This document shows, piece after piece, positions 1 to 8,633 of a stretch of 64,000 bases of DNA (position 1 is its first letter; each line of letters starts with the position of its first letter). Source of the stretch: Imperialibacter roseus (GTDB lineage Bacteria > Bacteroidota > Bacteroidia > Cytophagales > Cyclobacteriaceae); NCBI RefSeq assembly GCF_032999765.1, contig NZ_CP136051.1, positions 5,350,501 to 5,414,500 on the forward strand, in the 5' to 3' direction. Position numbers and translations under genes: made by a program. The notes beneath the pieces were generated by a model that made no database searches, was not told where the DNA came from, and saw nothing but the letters and a program-made list of their open reading frames with translations.

Positions 1-171
1 CCTCATAGCAACGTCGAAGAAATTTCCTCGTTTAAACATTAGCTACTATCGTCCTGGGTACGATCCGGTTGGGTTCTACCAGACACGTTAGTTCTGAAAT
101 TGAAGTATATCGTTTTTTTGTTTACTCACTCATTCTAACTACATTTTAGCCTCATTAGTTATCGAAAAATA

Positions 172-561
172 ATGCTTAAACGCTTTAGGTATATATTTTA
201 TCTGGTCTACGTCCTTTACGCTCTGATGCTCCTGTACCTTTGCGTTAAACTTCTGAAAGTGCCAGACGCCACTGAAGATGCCTTCTACCTTTATTTAAAA
301 GAAACATTCGGAGGTTATTTCGGTGTGATCTCGTTTCTAGAAACTTACTTCAGATCGTTCCAGATATTCACCATCCTTGCTGTTGTATTTAGCTTCCTGA
401 TACTTTTCTCTGACTTCTTTGGGAAGCTTTTCCTTAGAAGAAAGATTGCCCGTCTTGAAGGGGAGGTTAACGATTTGAAGGCAAAACTTTACGACAGGGA
501 GCAAAAGACCACTCCTCCGTCGATTACCACAACGCAACCAAGCTCTTCCGACGAAAAATGA
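172..561 (+). CDS. Small two-helix membrane protein with coiled-coil tail
   Basis: I do not recognise a named family. The 129-residue protein has a hydrophobic segment at about residues 5-27 and a second at about 64-85. A charged, heptad-like stretch follows at about 88-110 ([17 protein letters not shown]), then a Thr/Ser/Pro-rich tail. The likely layout is two membrane helices with a short cytoplasmic coiled coil. Its stop codon overlaps the gmhA start in an ATGA junction, so the two are probably translated together, though nothing links it chemically to heptose synthesis. The ATG start has no strong Shine-Dalgarno sequence. It is real coding sequence by its tight packing and composition; the role is unknown. 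Confidence 0.7.
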   Translation: MLKRFRYIFYLVYVLYALMLLYLCVKLLKVPDATEDAFYLYLKETFGGYFGVISFLETYFRSFQIFTILAVVFSFLILFSDFFGKLFLRRKIARLEGEVNDLKAKLYDREQKTTPPSITTTQPSSSDEK

Positions 562-1133
562 AAGAATTGATCGAGAATGAGCTTAAAGAAGCTCATCAAC
601 TTCTTGAAAGGTTTCTCTCAGACCCTGCTACTGCTCAAAGCATCGAAAAGGCCGTTGACCTGATGGTAACGAGCATTTTGGAAGGAAAAAAAATAATTTC
701 TTGCGGGAACGGTGGCTCAATGTCGGATGCCATGCATTTTGCTGAAGAACTAAGCGGGAGGTACAGAGGAGACAGGCCCTCAATTCCAGCGGTTTCAATT
801 TCCGACCCTACCCATATTACCTGCGTGGGCAATGATTACGGCTTTGACTACATCTTTTCAAGATATATTGAGGGGCTTGGACAGCCGGGCGATGTGCTGC
901 TGGGTATCTCAACTAGCGGCAATTCCAAAAACATCATCGAAGCGGTTGCCAAGGCAAAAGAAAAGGGATTGCGCATTATTTTGCTCACCGGAAAGGATGG
1001 TGGTAAACTAGCCAACGCAGGCGATGTGGAAATAAGAGTGCCGCATTTTGGCTTTGCTGACAGGATTCAGGAAATCCACATCAAAGTCATTCATATTTTT
1101 ATTCTTCTCATTGAAAAGAAATTGGGGTACTGA
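558..1133 (+). CDS. gmhA: D-sedoheptulose 7-phosphate isomerase (phosphoheptose isomerase)
   Basis: This is a single SIS-domain protein of 191 residues, the normal GmhA length. It isomerises sedoheptulose 7-phosphate to D-glycero-manno-heptose 7-phosphate, the first step of ADP-heptose synthesis for LPS core or surface glycans. The sugar-phosphate loop CGNGGS is at about residues 49-54, followed by the [10 protein letters not shown] block typical of GmhA. A second phosphate loop, [10 protein letters not shown], lies near 116, and the His-containing C-terminal helix (EIHIKVIH) near 173. The gene overlaps its upstream neighbour (ATGA) and the next gene by one base (TGATG), so the three form one transcription unit. 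No other heptose gene is nearby. General SIS isomerase is the alternative; the match to GmhA is good. Confidence 0.9.
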   Translation: MKELIENELKEAHQLLERFLSDPATAQSIEKAVDLMVTSILEGKKIISCGNGGSMSDAMHFAEELSGRYRGDRPSIPAVSISDPTHITCVGNDYGFDYIFSRYIEGLGQPGDVLLGISTSGNSKNIIEAVAKAKEKGLRIILLTGKDGGKLANAGDVEIRVPHFGFADRIQEIHIKVIHIFILLIEKKLGY

Positions 1134-2671
1134 TGCTGGCAAAAACCTTTGGAAGCGCTGTATATGGAGTAGACGCCTCTATCATTACCGTTGAGGTAAA
1201 TGTGAGCGCCGGCACCAAGTTTCTTATGGTGGGCCTGCCCGACAATGCCGTTAAAGAGAGTGAGCAGCGAGTAGAATCGGCCATTAAATACTTTGGCTAT
1301 TCTATGCCAAGGATAAAAACAGTAGTGAACCTGGCTCCAGCCGACATAAAAAAGGAAGGCTCCGCCTACGACCTGCCAATCGCCCTGGGCATTCTAAAGG
1401 CATCGGGCCAGCTAACTACAGAAGCGCTTGAGCAGTACATCATCATGGGTGAGCTTTCACTCGACGGCCTGCTGCGACCCATCAAAGGCGTTTTACCGAT
1501 TGCCATTGAGGCTCGGAAGAAAGGATTTAAAGGTTTCATCCTGCCAAAGGAAAATGCCTCTGAAGCAGCCATCGTCGATAAGCTTGATATTATTGGGGTT
1601 GAGACGATCAATGAAGCCATTGAGTTTGTGGAGGGCAGGCTTGAAATTGAACCGCTAAAAAAAGATACAAGAAGCATTTTCGAAGATACCTATGATGGGT
1701 ATGAGGCAGATTTTGCTCAGGTGCAGGGACAGGAGAATATCAAAAGAGCATTGGAAATTGCCGCTGCTGGCGGCCACAATGTGATCATGATTGGCCCTCC
1801 GGGGGCAGGCAAGACCATGCTGGCCAAACGGCTTCCCTCAATCCTGCCACCGCTGAACCTTCACGAGGCCCTCGAAACAACCAAGATTCATTCTGTCGCC
1901 GGAAAGCTTGGGGCTCATGCTTCACTTGTAGCTACAAGGCCTTTTCGCTCACCGCACCACACCATTTCTGACGTTGCACTTGTTGGAGGAGGTGGCATTC
2001 CCCAGCCGGGTGAAATTTCGTTGGCGAACAATGGTGTACTGTTTCTTGACGAACTACCGGAGTTTAAACGAACCGTGCTGGAAGTAATGCGGCAGCCACT
2101 GGAAGAGAGACGGGTAACCATTTCCAGGGCCAAAGTGTCCATCGACTTTCCCGCCAACTTTATGCTGGTGGCCAGCATGAACCCCTGCCCCTGTGGCTAT
2201 TACAATCACCCTGAGAAGGAATGCGTGTGCCCACCTGGCACAGTACAGCGCTACCTTAACAGAGTCAGCGGCCCATTGCTCGACCGGATTGATCTGCATG
2301 TGGAGGTCACGCCTGTCTCCTTTGACGAAATGACCGCAGACCGGCAAGCGGAAACAAGCACGCAAATCAGGGAAAGGGTGATCAGCGCACGGCTGCTCCA
2401 AACCGAACGGTTCAAAGATCACCCCACCATTTTCAGCAATGCAATGATGCCACCCCCGATGGTGAAAGACATTTGCCAGATCAACGAAGCAGGGAAAAAG
2501 CTACTCAAGACTGCCATGGAGCGGCTGGGCCTTTCGGCCAGGGCCTACGACCGTATTCTTAAAGTGTCGAGAACTATTGCAGACCTGGCTGGCACCGAGG
2601 AAATCAGGATCGAACACCTCGCCGAAGCTATTCAGTACAGGAGCTTGGACAGAGAGGGCTGGGCTGGATAA
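1133..2671 (+). CDS. YifB/ComM-family Mg-chelatase-like AAA+ ATPase
   Basis: The 512-residue protein has the three-part YifB layout. An N-terminal ChlI-like domain spans about 1-165, the AAA+ Mg-chelatase domain about 190-400, and a C-terminal helical domain about 405-505. The Walker A motif GPPGAGKT lies near residue 221 and Walker B (LFLDELPEF) near 303. A Cys-rich insert with CPCGYY and CVCPP near 351-368 is typical of the family. In Vibrio and Haemophilus the relative ComM is a hexameric helicase that promotes branch migration during natural transformation. That role is inferred here; competence genes are not visible in the window. The start codon overlaps the gmhA stop. Confidence 0.9.
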   Translation: MLAKTFGSAVYGVDASIITVEVNVSAGTKFLMVGLPDNAVKESEQRVESAIKYFGYSMPRIKTVVNLAPADIKKEGSAYDLPIALGILKASGQLTTEALEQYIIMGELSLDGLLRPIKGVLPIAIEARKKGFKGFILPKENASEAAIVDKLDIIGVETINEAIEFVEGRLEIEPLKKDTRSIFEDTYDGYEADFAQVQGQENIKRALEIAAAGGHNVIMIGPPGAGKTMLAKRLPSILPPLNLHEALETTKIHSVAGKLGAHASLVATRPFRSPHHTISDVALVGGGGIPQPGEISLANNGVLFLDELPEFKRTVLEVMRQPLEERRVTISRAKVSIDFPANFMLVASMNPCPCGYYNHPEKECVCPPGTVQRYLNRVSGPLLDRIDLHVEVTPVSFDEMTADRQAETSTQIRERVISARLLQTERFKDHPTIFSNAMMPPPMVKDICQINEAGKKLLKTAMERLGLSARAYDRILKVSRTIADLAGTEEIRIEHLAEAIQYRSLDREGWAG

Positions 2672-2686
2672 TTTGCGGTCAACTAC

Positions 2687-2703
2687 TGGTTAAATATTAA
2701 CCA
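2687..2703. repeat. Perfect 7-bp inverted repeat upstream of nadC
   Basis: TGGTTAA-ATA-TTAACCA is a perfect palindrome with a 3-base loop in the short gap between yifB and nadC. It lies about 40 bases upstream of the candidate nadC -7 box. No clear T-run follows, so it looks more like an operator than a terminator, but either is possible. Confidence 0.4.
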
Positions 2704-2743
2704 AGATTTTCGATCATTCCCCACTAAATAAAAATCGGTTGTC

Positions 2744-2751
2744 TATTTTTG
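2744..2751 (+). promoter_or_regulatory. Candidate Bacteroidota -7 box for nadC
   Basis: TATTTTTG matches the TAnnTTTG -7 consensus of Bacteroidota sigma-ABfr promoters. I see no matching -33 TTG at the usual spacing. It ends only four bases before the GTG start of nadC, so transcription would begin at or next to the start codon. Confidence 0.4.
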
Positions 2752-2755
2752 CGAC

Positions 2756-3619
2756 GTGAAACAGGAGGACTTCTTTTACACGCAACTCAACGCACTTGTG
2801 GAAAATGCCCTGGCGGAAGACATCGGTGAGGGTGATCACTCGACCCTTTCCACTGTGCCTGCGACAAAGCAAGGCAAAGCAAGGCTTCTGGTGAAGGACG
2901 ACGGCATTATAGCCGGAATGGACGTGGCAAAATTTATCTTTCACAAATACGATCCCGTTCTTCAGTTTATCCAGCACATTGAAGATGGCTCAACGGTGAA
3001 GGCAGGCGACATAGCCTTTGAGCTAATGGGAAGTGCCCGGTCGATCCTAACCACAGAAAGGTTGGTGCTCAACTGCATGCAAAGAATGAGTGGAATTGCC
3101 ACCTACACAAATAGTTTAAGTAGCATGATTTCGCATACAAAGGCTAAGCTGCTGGACACCAGAAAAACCACACCGAACTTCCGGTTGCTGGAGAAAAAGG
3201 CAGTTGAAATCGGAGGCGGCAAGAACCATCGTTTCGCCCTTTACGATATGATAATGCTCAAGGACAATCATATCGATATGGCCGGGGGCATCGGTCCAGC
3301 TATTCATTCCGCCAGGAGCTACTTGAAAGAGGAAGGAAAAGACCTTAAAATTGAAGTTGAAACCAGAAGCCTGGCAGAAGTTAATGAAGTTTTGGCAGAA
3401 GGCGGGGTCGATTTTATCATGCTCGACAATATGAGCACCACAGAAATGAAAAAAGCAGTAGCTTTGATCGCCGGAAAAGCCAAAGTGGAAGCTTCCGGAG
3501 GAATAACCGAAAAGACAATAAAAGAGATAGCAGAAACCGGGGTTGATTTTATTTCGGTTGGCGCACTCACGCACTCTTATAAAAGCCTGGATTTAAGTTT
3601 GAAAGTAGTAATAGAATAA
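2756..3619 (+). CDS. nadC: Nicotinate-nucleotide pyrophosphorylase (quinolinate phosphoribosyltransferase)
   Basis: This cytoplasmic enzyme joins quinolinate and PRPP to give nicotinate mononucleotide in de novo NAD synthesis. At 287 residues it is a full-length NadC. The N-terminal block ALAEDIGEGDHST is diagnostic. The active-site region DTRKTTPNFRLLEKKAVEIGGG near residues 138-160 supplies the substrate-binding Arg and Lys residues, and the C-terminal barrel ends in EASGGIT and ISVGALTHS. The GTG start gives an N-terminus of the expected length; the next in-frame start (GTG at 2798) would remove 14 residues. Followed within 3 bases by a YcxB-like gene and then recX, so these are probably co-transcribed. 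nadA and nadB are not in the window. Confidence 0.93.
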   Translation: MKQEDFFYTQLNALVENALAEDIGEGDHSTLSTVPATKQGKARLLVKDDGIIAGMDVAKFIFHKYDPVLQFIQHIEDGSTVKAGDIAFELMGSARSILTTERLVLNCMQRMSGIATYTNSLSSMISHTKAKLLDTRKTTPNFRLLEKKAVEIGGGKNHRFALYDMIMLKDNHIDMAGGIGPAIHSARSYLKEEGKDLKIEVETRSLAEVNEVLAEGGVDFIMLDNMSTTEMKKAVALIAGKAKVEASGGITEKTIKEIAETGVDFISVGALTHSYKSLDLSLKVVIE

Positions 3620-3622
3620 TTC

Positions 3623-4096
3623 ATGATCGTAAAAACCAAGAAGTATCAACTTCCAAAAAATACTTATATAAAAATTGCTCTTTGGAGCGTGTTAAAGCAG
3701 CAATGGTGGGTTTCCCTCATCTATGTCGGCCTCAATCTGCCAGTGTTTTTTCTACCCAGCTGGTGGTGGTTCATTGGCTCTACCATTGCACTTGTACTGT
3801 ATATACTGTTTTGGCTGATTCAGTTTGCTGGCGCCACTCAAATGGAGCAATTCAAAATTCTTTTTGACAAACTGGGCTATGAAATTGACAGCCGACAGAT
3901 CCTGATCAAAATAAATACCAAGCAGGGGATGCCAATGAAATGGGAAAATATCTCCCGGGCGCAAGTCAAAAAAGACGCCTTTACACTGTTTGTGAACAAA
4001 GCGCAAATTATTCATCTACCGTTCAAGGTTTTTAACACCGAGAATGAGGTGAAGTTTGTGGAAACCATTCTGAAAAGAAAAGGCCTTGTCAAATAG
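3623..4096 (+). CDS. YcxB-like membrane protein
   Basis: The 157-residue protein has two adjacent hydrophobic segments at about residues 28-45 and 48-68 (WWVSLIYVGLNLPVFF and FIGSTIALVLYILFWLIQ). A soluble C-terminal domain follows, with the pattern of YcxB-like proteins: a strand (YEIDSRQILIKI), a central MKWENISRAQVKKDAFTLFV block and an IIHLPFKVF segment. Function is unknown for the family. It starts three bases after nadC and ends two bases before the recX start, so it sits inside a small operon with unrelated metabolic and recombination genes. Confidence 0.65.
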   Translation: MIVKTKKYQLPKNTYIKIALWSVLKQQWWVSLIYVGLNLPVFFLPSWWWFIGSTIALVLYILFWLIQFAGATQMEQFKILFDKLGYEIDSRQILIKINTKQGMPMKWENISRAQVKKDAFTLFVNKAQIIHLPFKVFNTENEVKFVETILKRKGLVK

Positions 4097-4098
4097 CT

Positions 4099-4569
4099 TT
4101 GACTGAAGCAGACAAAAAAAGAATAAAACCGCATTTGTCGAAGATGGCACATTATTGCTCCATGCAGGAACGTGCCGTTTCTGATATCCTCTTGAAATTG
4201 CGAAGCGCTGCTTTGTCTGATGATGACAAGAACCACATCGTAGCAACGCTGAAAAAAGAAGGTTTTCTGGATGAGGCCAGGTATGCCAGAGCCTTTGCCA
4301 ACGACAAGTTCAAATTAAATCAGTGGGGCAGGATTAAGATCGGCTATGCGCTGAGGATGAAGCAGGTGGATAGTGCCATCATTGAAGAAGGCCTCGAACA
4401 AATAGACGAAGAAGACTACCAACAACTGATTACTACTTTAGCCACCAGAAAGCTCAAAGATACCCGCTCAACCAGCACGGCAGACCGTAACAACAAAATT
4501 GCCCGATTTCTTCTACAGCGTGGCTTCGAGTCTGATCTCGTTTGGAAAACTATTCAAGCGTTGCCTTGA
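4099..4569 (+). CDS. recX: RecX-family regulator of RecA
   Basis: RecX binds RecA filaments and modulates strand exchange. The 156-residue all-helical protein carries the family signatures: an N-terminal CSMQERAVSDILLKL helix, the central block GFLDEARYARAFANDKFKLNQWG, and the repeated three-helix pattern to the end (FLLQRGFESDLVWKTI). It begins with TTG, two bases after the upstream stop; no in-frame ATG lies close enough to keep the first helix whole. recA is not in the window. The family call is firm, but a regulatory effect on this organism's RecA is inference. Confidence 0.85.
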   Translation: MTEADKKRIKPHLSKMAHYCSMQERAVSDILLKLRSAALSDDDKNHIVATLKKEGFLDEARYARAFANDKFKLNQWGRIKIGYALRMKQVDSAIIEEGLEQIDEEDYQQLITTLATRKLKDTRSTSTADRNNKIARFLLQRGFESDLVWKTIQALP

Positions 4570-4605
4570 ATTGTCTCGTATTTGACTAAAGCCCGTCTTT
4601 TTTTC

Positions 4606-4633
4606 AATCAGAATGATTAAATTCATCCTGATT
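4606..4633. repeat. Imperfect inverted repeat between recX and doxX
   Basis: AATCAGAATGA and TCATCCTGATT form an 11-bp stem with one mismatch and a 6-base loop. A T-run lies on its 5' rather than its 3' side, so it is not a standard plus-strand terminator. It could be a weak terminator for recX or an mRNA leader structure for the DoxX gene. Confidence 0.35.
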
Positions 4634-4671
4634 CCCGTAAACTGTTGAGTTATTCACTCAAATGAAGTCTC

Positions 4672-5061
4672 ATGAAAATCAGGAAGGCCGGAGTTATAAT
4701 TTTGCGGATAGTGGCCGCAATAATTATGCTCCAAACACTGTATTTTAAATTTTCGGGTGCACCAGAGTCCATTTATATATTCAGCACCATCGGAATGGAA
4801 CCCTGGGGCAGGTACATGGTAGGCTGCATGGAACTTGTTGCATCAGTGCTTTTACTCATCCCAAAAATCTACTGGCTTGGCGGCCTGCTTGGGATGGGGC
4901 TAATGGCCGGAGCCTTGTTCTTCCACTTTGCGTTTTTGGGCATCGAGGTGCAGGGAGATGGTGGCCTGTTGTTTGCCTATGCTGTCATTGTATTTCTTGC
5001 TAGCCTGGTGGCTGTTTTAGATCGTAAGAATGATATCCCTATTTTAAAAAATTTGTTCTGA
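4672..5061 (+). CDS. DoxX-family membrane protein
   Basis: The 129-residue protein has four hydrophobic segments at about 7-25, 45-64, 68-88 and 97-115, the DoxX/DoxD-like four-helix layout. The first helix carries the IIMLQTLYFKFSGAPES motif common in this group. The molecular role of small stand-alone DoxX proteins is unsettled; some are linked to quinone or redox chemistry. It stands alone between recX and the DinB gene with short gaps on both sides. The start is ATG at the end of a 100-base gap that holds an inverted repeat. Confidence 0.75.
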   Translation: MKIRKAGVIILRIVAAIIMLQTLYFKFSGAPESIYIFSTIGMEPWGRYMVGCMELVASVLLLIPKIYWLGGLLGMGLMAGALFFHFAFLGIEVQGDGGLLFAYAVIVFLASLVAVLDRKNDIPILKNLF

Positions 5062-5137
5062 ATTGACCTTTTGTCCTTCATTTGACCGTATGTTAAATGA
5101 TCGGTAAGTATTTTTATTGTTCGGATACCCAGCATAT

Positions 5138-5659
5138 ATGAACCTAATAACCACGACAGGAAACGTTTTGTCTCAGCTTGATGATGTAATCGTTCAACTA
5201 AAGCCTGAAGACTACTCACGCCCGGTTAAACTTCTCAACAACTCAACTATTGGCCAGCATGTAAGGCACACGCTAGAATTCTTTATCTGCCTCATGGACG
5301 GCACTCCCAGCGGTGTGGTCAATTATGACAACCGCAGAAGAGACAAGATGATTGAAGACGACATGGACTTTGCCCGGCAAGTCCTGAGGAGTATTGGAGA
5401 CTTTGTAAAATCCCATAAAGAAAATTCTGCGCTGAATCTTGAAGCAGATTTTGGATCAACAGACCGACAGGCTGACCGGGAAGCAATGGTAAGCATACCC
5501 TCCAACTACCTTCGTGAATTGGTCTACAATATTGAACATGCTATTCACCACATGGCGTTGATAAGGGTGGCGATTAACGAGTTTTGCAGTTACGTGCAGC
5601 TGCCTGAAGACTTTGGCGTGGCCAGTAGTACCATTCGAAGCAGACAAGCGAGTAACTAA
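5138..5659 (+). CDS. DinB-family (YfiT-like) putative metal-dependent protein
   Basis: This is a four-helix-bundle DinB protein of 173 residues when started at the ATG at 5138; an upstream TTG at 5117 would add seven residues and looks less natural. Likely metal ligands are the His pair in IGQHVRHTLEFF (about 42-48) and the cluster EHAIHHMALIRVA near 139-151. Relatives include bacillithiol transferases and enzymes of unknown substrate. No thiol-biosynthesis gene is close. The family call is good and the reaction is not predictable. Confidence 0.8.
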   Translation: MNLITTTGNVLSQLDDVIVQLKPEDYSRPVKLLNNSTIGQHVRHTLEFFICLMDGTPSGVVNYDNRRRDKMIEDDMDFARQVLRSIGDFVKSHKENSALNLEADFGSTDRQADREAMVSIPSNYLRELVYNIEHAIHHMALIRVAINEFCSYVQLPEDFGVASSTIRSRQASN

Positions 5660-5688
5660 GATTCTTCATCATCACCTATTTCAGTAGT

Positions 5689-6765
5689 ATGCGTCAAAGC
5701 AGCTGGCAGCTATTCAAAAGAAAGCTGTTTGAAGTGACTTTCTTTATGAAGCTCTTCCATTGGGAATTCTGGCCATTTAATGTCGTCTACTTTCCCGTCT
5801 TCGTTTACTACGCTTTTCTGGCTGTCAGGGCCCGATCAGTTTTTTTCTTTTCGGCGGCCAATCCAACTATCGAATTTGGCGGGATGCTTGGCGAATCAAA
5901 AGGAGACATTTTTAACCTCATCCCGGAAAAATACATCCCCACGACAAAGTGCTTCCCTCCTTCCTCTTCTGCCACGGACATTACCAGCTGGATGGAAGCA
6001 ACTAGGCTCACCTACCCAATTTTGCTCAAGCCGGACATCGGCGAAAGGGGTTGGATGGTGAAAAAAATCGACTCCCTGGCTGACATTGAGCAGTATTTGA
6101 GGAGCGTCAAGGTCGATTTTCTGGCTCAGGCCTACGTTCCGTACCCAATTGAGCTGGGGCTGTTCTACTACAGGTTTCCCGGGGCCAAAAAAGGCCGCAT
6201 TTCGTCCATCACCCGAAAGGGCCTGATGGCGGTGACTGGCGATGGCAAAACCACCGTCCGCAGCCTGCTGAAGTCCAATCTGAGAGCCCGTCTTTATATC
6301 AACGACTTCGAAGAAAAGTATCCAGAAAAAATGAACTCAGTACCTGGTAAAGGTGAAACCATCGAAGTTGAGCCAATTGGTAATCACTGCAGAGGCACGA
6401 CTTTTTTGGACGACACCGGAAAAGTGACGGAAAAGATGGAGGCCCAATTTGACCAAATCGCCGACGCCATTTCTGGCTTCCATTTTGGCAGGTTTGACCT
6501 CCGCTGCCAATCATACGATGAACTGGAAAAGGGCATCAACTTCAAAATATTGGAATTGAATGGTGCCGGTGCCGAGCCAGGCCATATTTACCACCCGGGC
6601 AGGTCTATTTGGAAAGGCTATAGAGACATTCTCCATCATTTGAATGTTTTGTGTAATATTGCCATCCAAAATCACCGATTGGGGGAGCCGTATACGTCGT
6701 TTAAAGAAGGGCTTCGTTTCATCAAAAAAGTCAAAGCCTACAATCGGTTAAAAGAGAGTGAATGA
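5689..6765 (+). CDS. ATP-grasp domain protein with N-terminal membrane segment
   Basis: The 358-residue protein resembles D-Ala-D-Ala-ligase-like ATP-grasp enzymes. A hydrophobic N-terminal part (about 27-50, with the motif EFWPFNVVYFPVFVYY) suggests membrane association. The ATP-grasp core starts with YPILLKP at about 109-115, where K114 is the likely nucleotide-binding lysine, followed by the GERGWMV loop. FGRFDLRC near 265 and the metal-binding stretch FKILELNGAGAEPGH near 285 (E289, N291) complete the fold. Enzymes of this class join a carboxylate to an amine using ATP. The substrate is unknown. Its stop overlaps the start of a LysE-type exporter (ATGA), which hints that its product is exported; this is inference. 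Confidence 0.75.
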   Translation: MRQSSWQLFKRKLFEVTFFMKLFHWEFWPFNVVYFPVFVYYAFLAVRARSVFFFSAANPTIEFGGMLGESKGDIFNLIPEKYIPTTKCFPPSSSATDITSWMEATRLTYPILLKPDIGERGWMVKKIDSLADIEQYLRSVKVDFLAQAYVPYPIELGLFYYRFPGAKKGRISSITRKGLMAVTGDGKTTVRSLLKSNLRARLYINDFEEKYPEKMNSVPGKGETIEVEPIGNHCRGTTFLDDTGKVTEKMEAQFDQIADAISGFHFGRFDLRCQSYDELEKGINFKILELNGAGAEPGHIYHPGRSIWKGYRDILHHLNVLCNIAIQNHRLGEPYTSFKEGLRFIKKVKAYNRLKESE

Positions 6766-7379
6766 ATCTACTCTGGCTATTTGTAGTTGGTTTTGTTTGC
6801 AGTTACCTCGGATCGATTCCCCCCGGTGTTATCAACGTCAGTGTACTTCAGTACGGACTGCACGGGCACCGATCCCTCGGGCTGAGGTTCGGTCTGGCAG
6901 CCAGTCTGGTCGAGTTTGTATATGCCGCTGCCACTGTCCGTTTCCATATTTTTCTGACAGAGAATACTTCCTTCACTGAAGACTTCGAACTGGTGTCTGG
7001 GATTGTCCTAACTATTTTAGGAATTGCTAGTTTGCTGAGCTCAAACAAGGCCCCCTCAGAAAAAGCTGTGGAGGAATCGCCCAGGGCTTTTCGGAAAGGC
7101 CTGATCATTGGTGTGACTAATATTATGGTGATCCCATTCTGGCTGGCAGTAACGGCCTACCTGCAAAGCCGGAGTATAGTGGTCATCAAAGGATACGACC
7201 TGTTCATTTACGTAGCAGGTATTTCAGCAGGCACCTTTGCCCTAATGGCCAGCGTAGCTTACTTGTCGCACCGCTTCCAGAAGGTGGTGGAAAACAGGAA
7301 AACCGTCAACAAAATCCCCGGCATTGTTCTTCTCACGATGGGGCTCTACTCTTTTTACAACTGGTTCATGATGCCCTAA
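6762..7379 (+). CDS. LysE-family amino-acid-type exporter
   Basis: The 205-residue integral membrane protein has six hydrophobic segments and opens with the family signature GSIPPGVINVSVLQYGL near residues 18-34. LysE/RhtB proteins export amino acids or small amino-containing metabolites. Helices lie at about 4-24, 42-62, 75-93, 115-135, 150-175 and 185-203. It is translationally coupled to the preceding ATP-grasp gene. Its 3' end overlaps the convergent DUF4105 gene by 14 bases. The family is clear; the exported compound is not. Confidence 0.8.
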   Translation: MNLLWLFVVGFVCSYLGSIPPGVINVSVLQYGLHGHRSLGLRFGLAASLVEFVYAAATVRFHIFLTENTSFTEDFELVSGIVLTILGIASLLSSNKAPSEKAVEESPRAFRKGLIIGVTNIMVIPFWLAVTAYLQSRSIVVIKGYDLFIYVAGISAGTFALMASVAYLSHRFQKVVENRKTVNKIPGIVLLTMGLYSFYNWFMMP

Positions 7380-8559
7380 AAGCACTCTTCCTCCAGAAGA
7401 TAGCTCTTAAACCCAGCGTGAGCATAATTGGCACCAACGCCAGGTGCAACATTTGCGGCAAAAAGCTCCACGAAACAATCACTATAGCGAGCAACACCGC
7501 TGCTGAAAGCAGGTAAATGCTTAGCCAATTCGGGGGACTATTTTTGAATGCATAAAAGGCTACAAATGCATGCACCGGAAATGCCCAAAGCAGATTGAAA
7601 TTGTACTGCGAGATATGATCTGTGGCGAACCACAAAAACAACAACAGAATTCCCACTACCCCGATCACAAAAAACAAAGTAAAGTCGAGCCACTTTCTCC
7701 GCTTTCCTGCCTTCCACTCTTGCTGTGTAGAAAAACCAACCAGCATAAATACGAGAACAAATACAATGGTGGGAGTAACCAATGAGGCCTGCGATTCTCC
7801 TTCCTCTATCGGCATAAACACCACCTTAGTATCACTCACAAGAGACACAGTGCTATTACCTCTCTTAATGGTCGCCCCAGCAAAAGCCTTTTGTATGTAT
7901 TCAGGCAGGTACATGTACTGATAGCCAGTGGCTACCTTATCGATACCCGTGCCTAGGCAAATATCGATACCTAAATCGCCCCAGGGCTGTTGGCCGAGGT
8001 TCATGTCCATCAACTGACGAAAAGTCAAATCTTCAGTGACGTAAGAATAGTCAAACGTGATCCGGTCTTTGAAAACCGTTTCCAGCACGTCCCTGATTTT
8101 AGTGGCGCAATTATCGTAAATGTAATTGTAGTAGTAATCTCTGTTTTCTGGCTTATTGTTCTCCACCAAAAAGGCATACAGCTGGTGTTTTTCACTGACT
8201 GTCAGATTGAGGTTTTGCTCCACAATCGACCTATTCTCTTCGATGTAGGCCTCCTTGAAGTCTTCATACCGGTTAACTCCCAATTTGTAAAGGAGCTTCC
8301 CTCTGGCAAAGTTTAAGTAGAAATTAGGCTGATTGAAGCTGAAGATACCATAATTGAACACCAGGTCGATCCCGGTTTTATGATCAAGCACCCGAAATGC
8401 ACTGTGGCCAAAAGCAGTGTACAGTTCTACCTGCGAAGGACCCATGGTCATTACCGATACCGTGGTGCTGTCGCTTATAAAGGGTGGTATTTGTGCCACG
8501 CTTTCTGCAAGGCCACTTCCTCCCAACAGGAGGAAGCTGATTAAGACGAGCTTTTTCAT
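7366..8559 (-). CDS. DUF4105 (Lnb N-terminal-like) membrane protein
   Basis: An N-terminal signal or anchor segment (KKLVLISFLLLGG) precedes a periplasmic DUF4105 domain to about residue 265, then four or five membrane helices at the C-terminus (about 265-395). DUF4105 is related to Lnb, the alternative lipoprotein acyltransferase described in low-GC Gram-positives, which uses a Cys and a His. Matching candidates are H52 in TAFGHSAF and C151 in YDNCATKI. The ATG at 8559 is chosen over a TTG three codons upstream. It is convergent with the LysE gene. A role in lipoprotein remodelling is a family-based guess. Confidence 0.75.
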   Translation of the reverse strand: MKKLVLISFLLLGGSGLAESVAQIPPFISDSTTVSVMTMGPSQVELYTAFGHSAFRVLDHKTGIDLVFNYGIFSFNQPNFYLNFARGKLLYKLGVNRYEDFKEAYIEENRSIVEQNLNLTVSEKHQLYAFLVENNKPENRDYYYNYIYDNCATKIRDVLETVFKDRITFDYSYVTEDLTFRQLMDMNLGQQPWGDLGIDICLGTGIDKVATGYQYMYLPEYIQKAFAGATIKRGNSTVSLVSDTKVVFMPIEEGESQASLVTPTIVFVLVFMLVGFSTQQEWKAGKRRKWLDFTLFFVIGVVGILLLFLWFATDHISQYNFNLLWAFPVHAFVAFYAFKNSPPNWLSIYLLSAAVLLAIVIVSWSFLPQMLHLALVPIMLTLGLRAIFWRKSAFRAS

Positions 8560-8633
8560 TAATGCCAATTTAGAACATCTCTGATTTAGGATGTCGCTGA
8601 TTAGACGCTAAATTTACTTGAATTTATTCAACA

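Noticed and set aside
1-171. Possible 3' end of an upstream gene
   Set aside because: Stops occur in all frames and no motif is recognisable.
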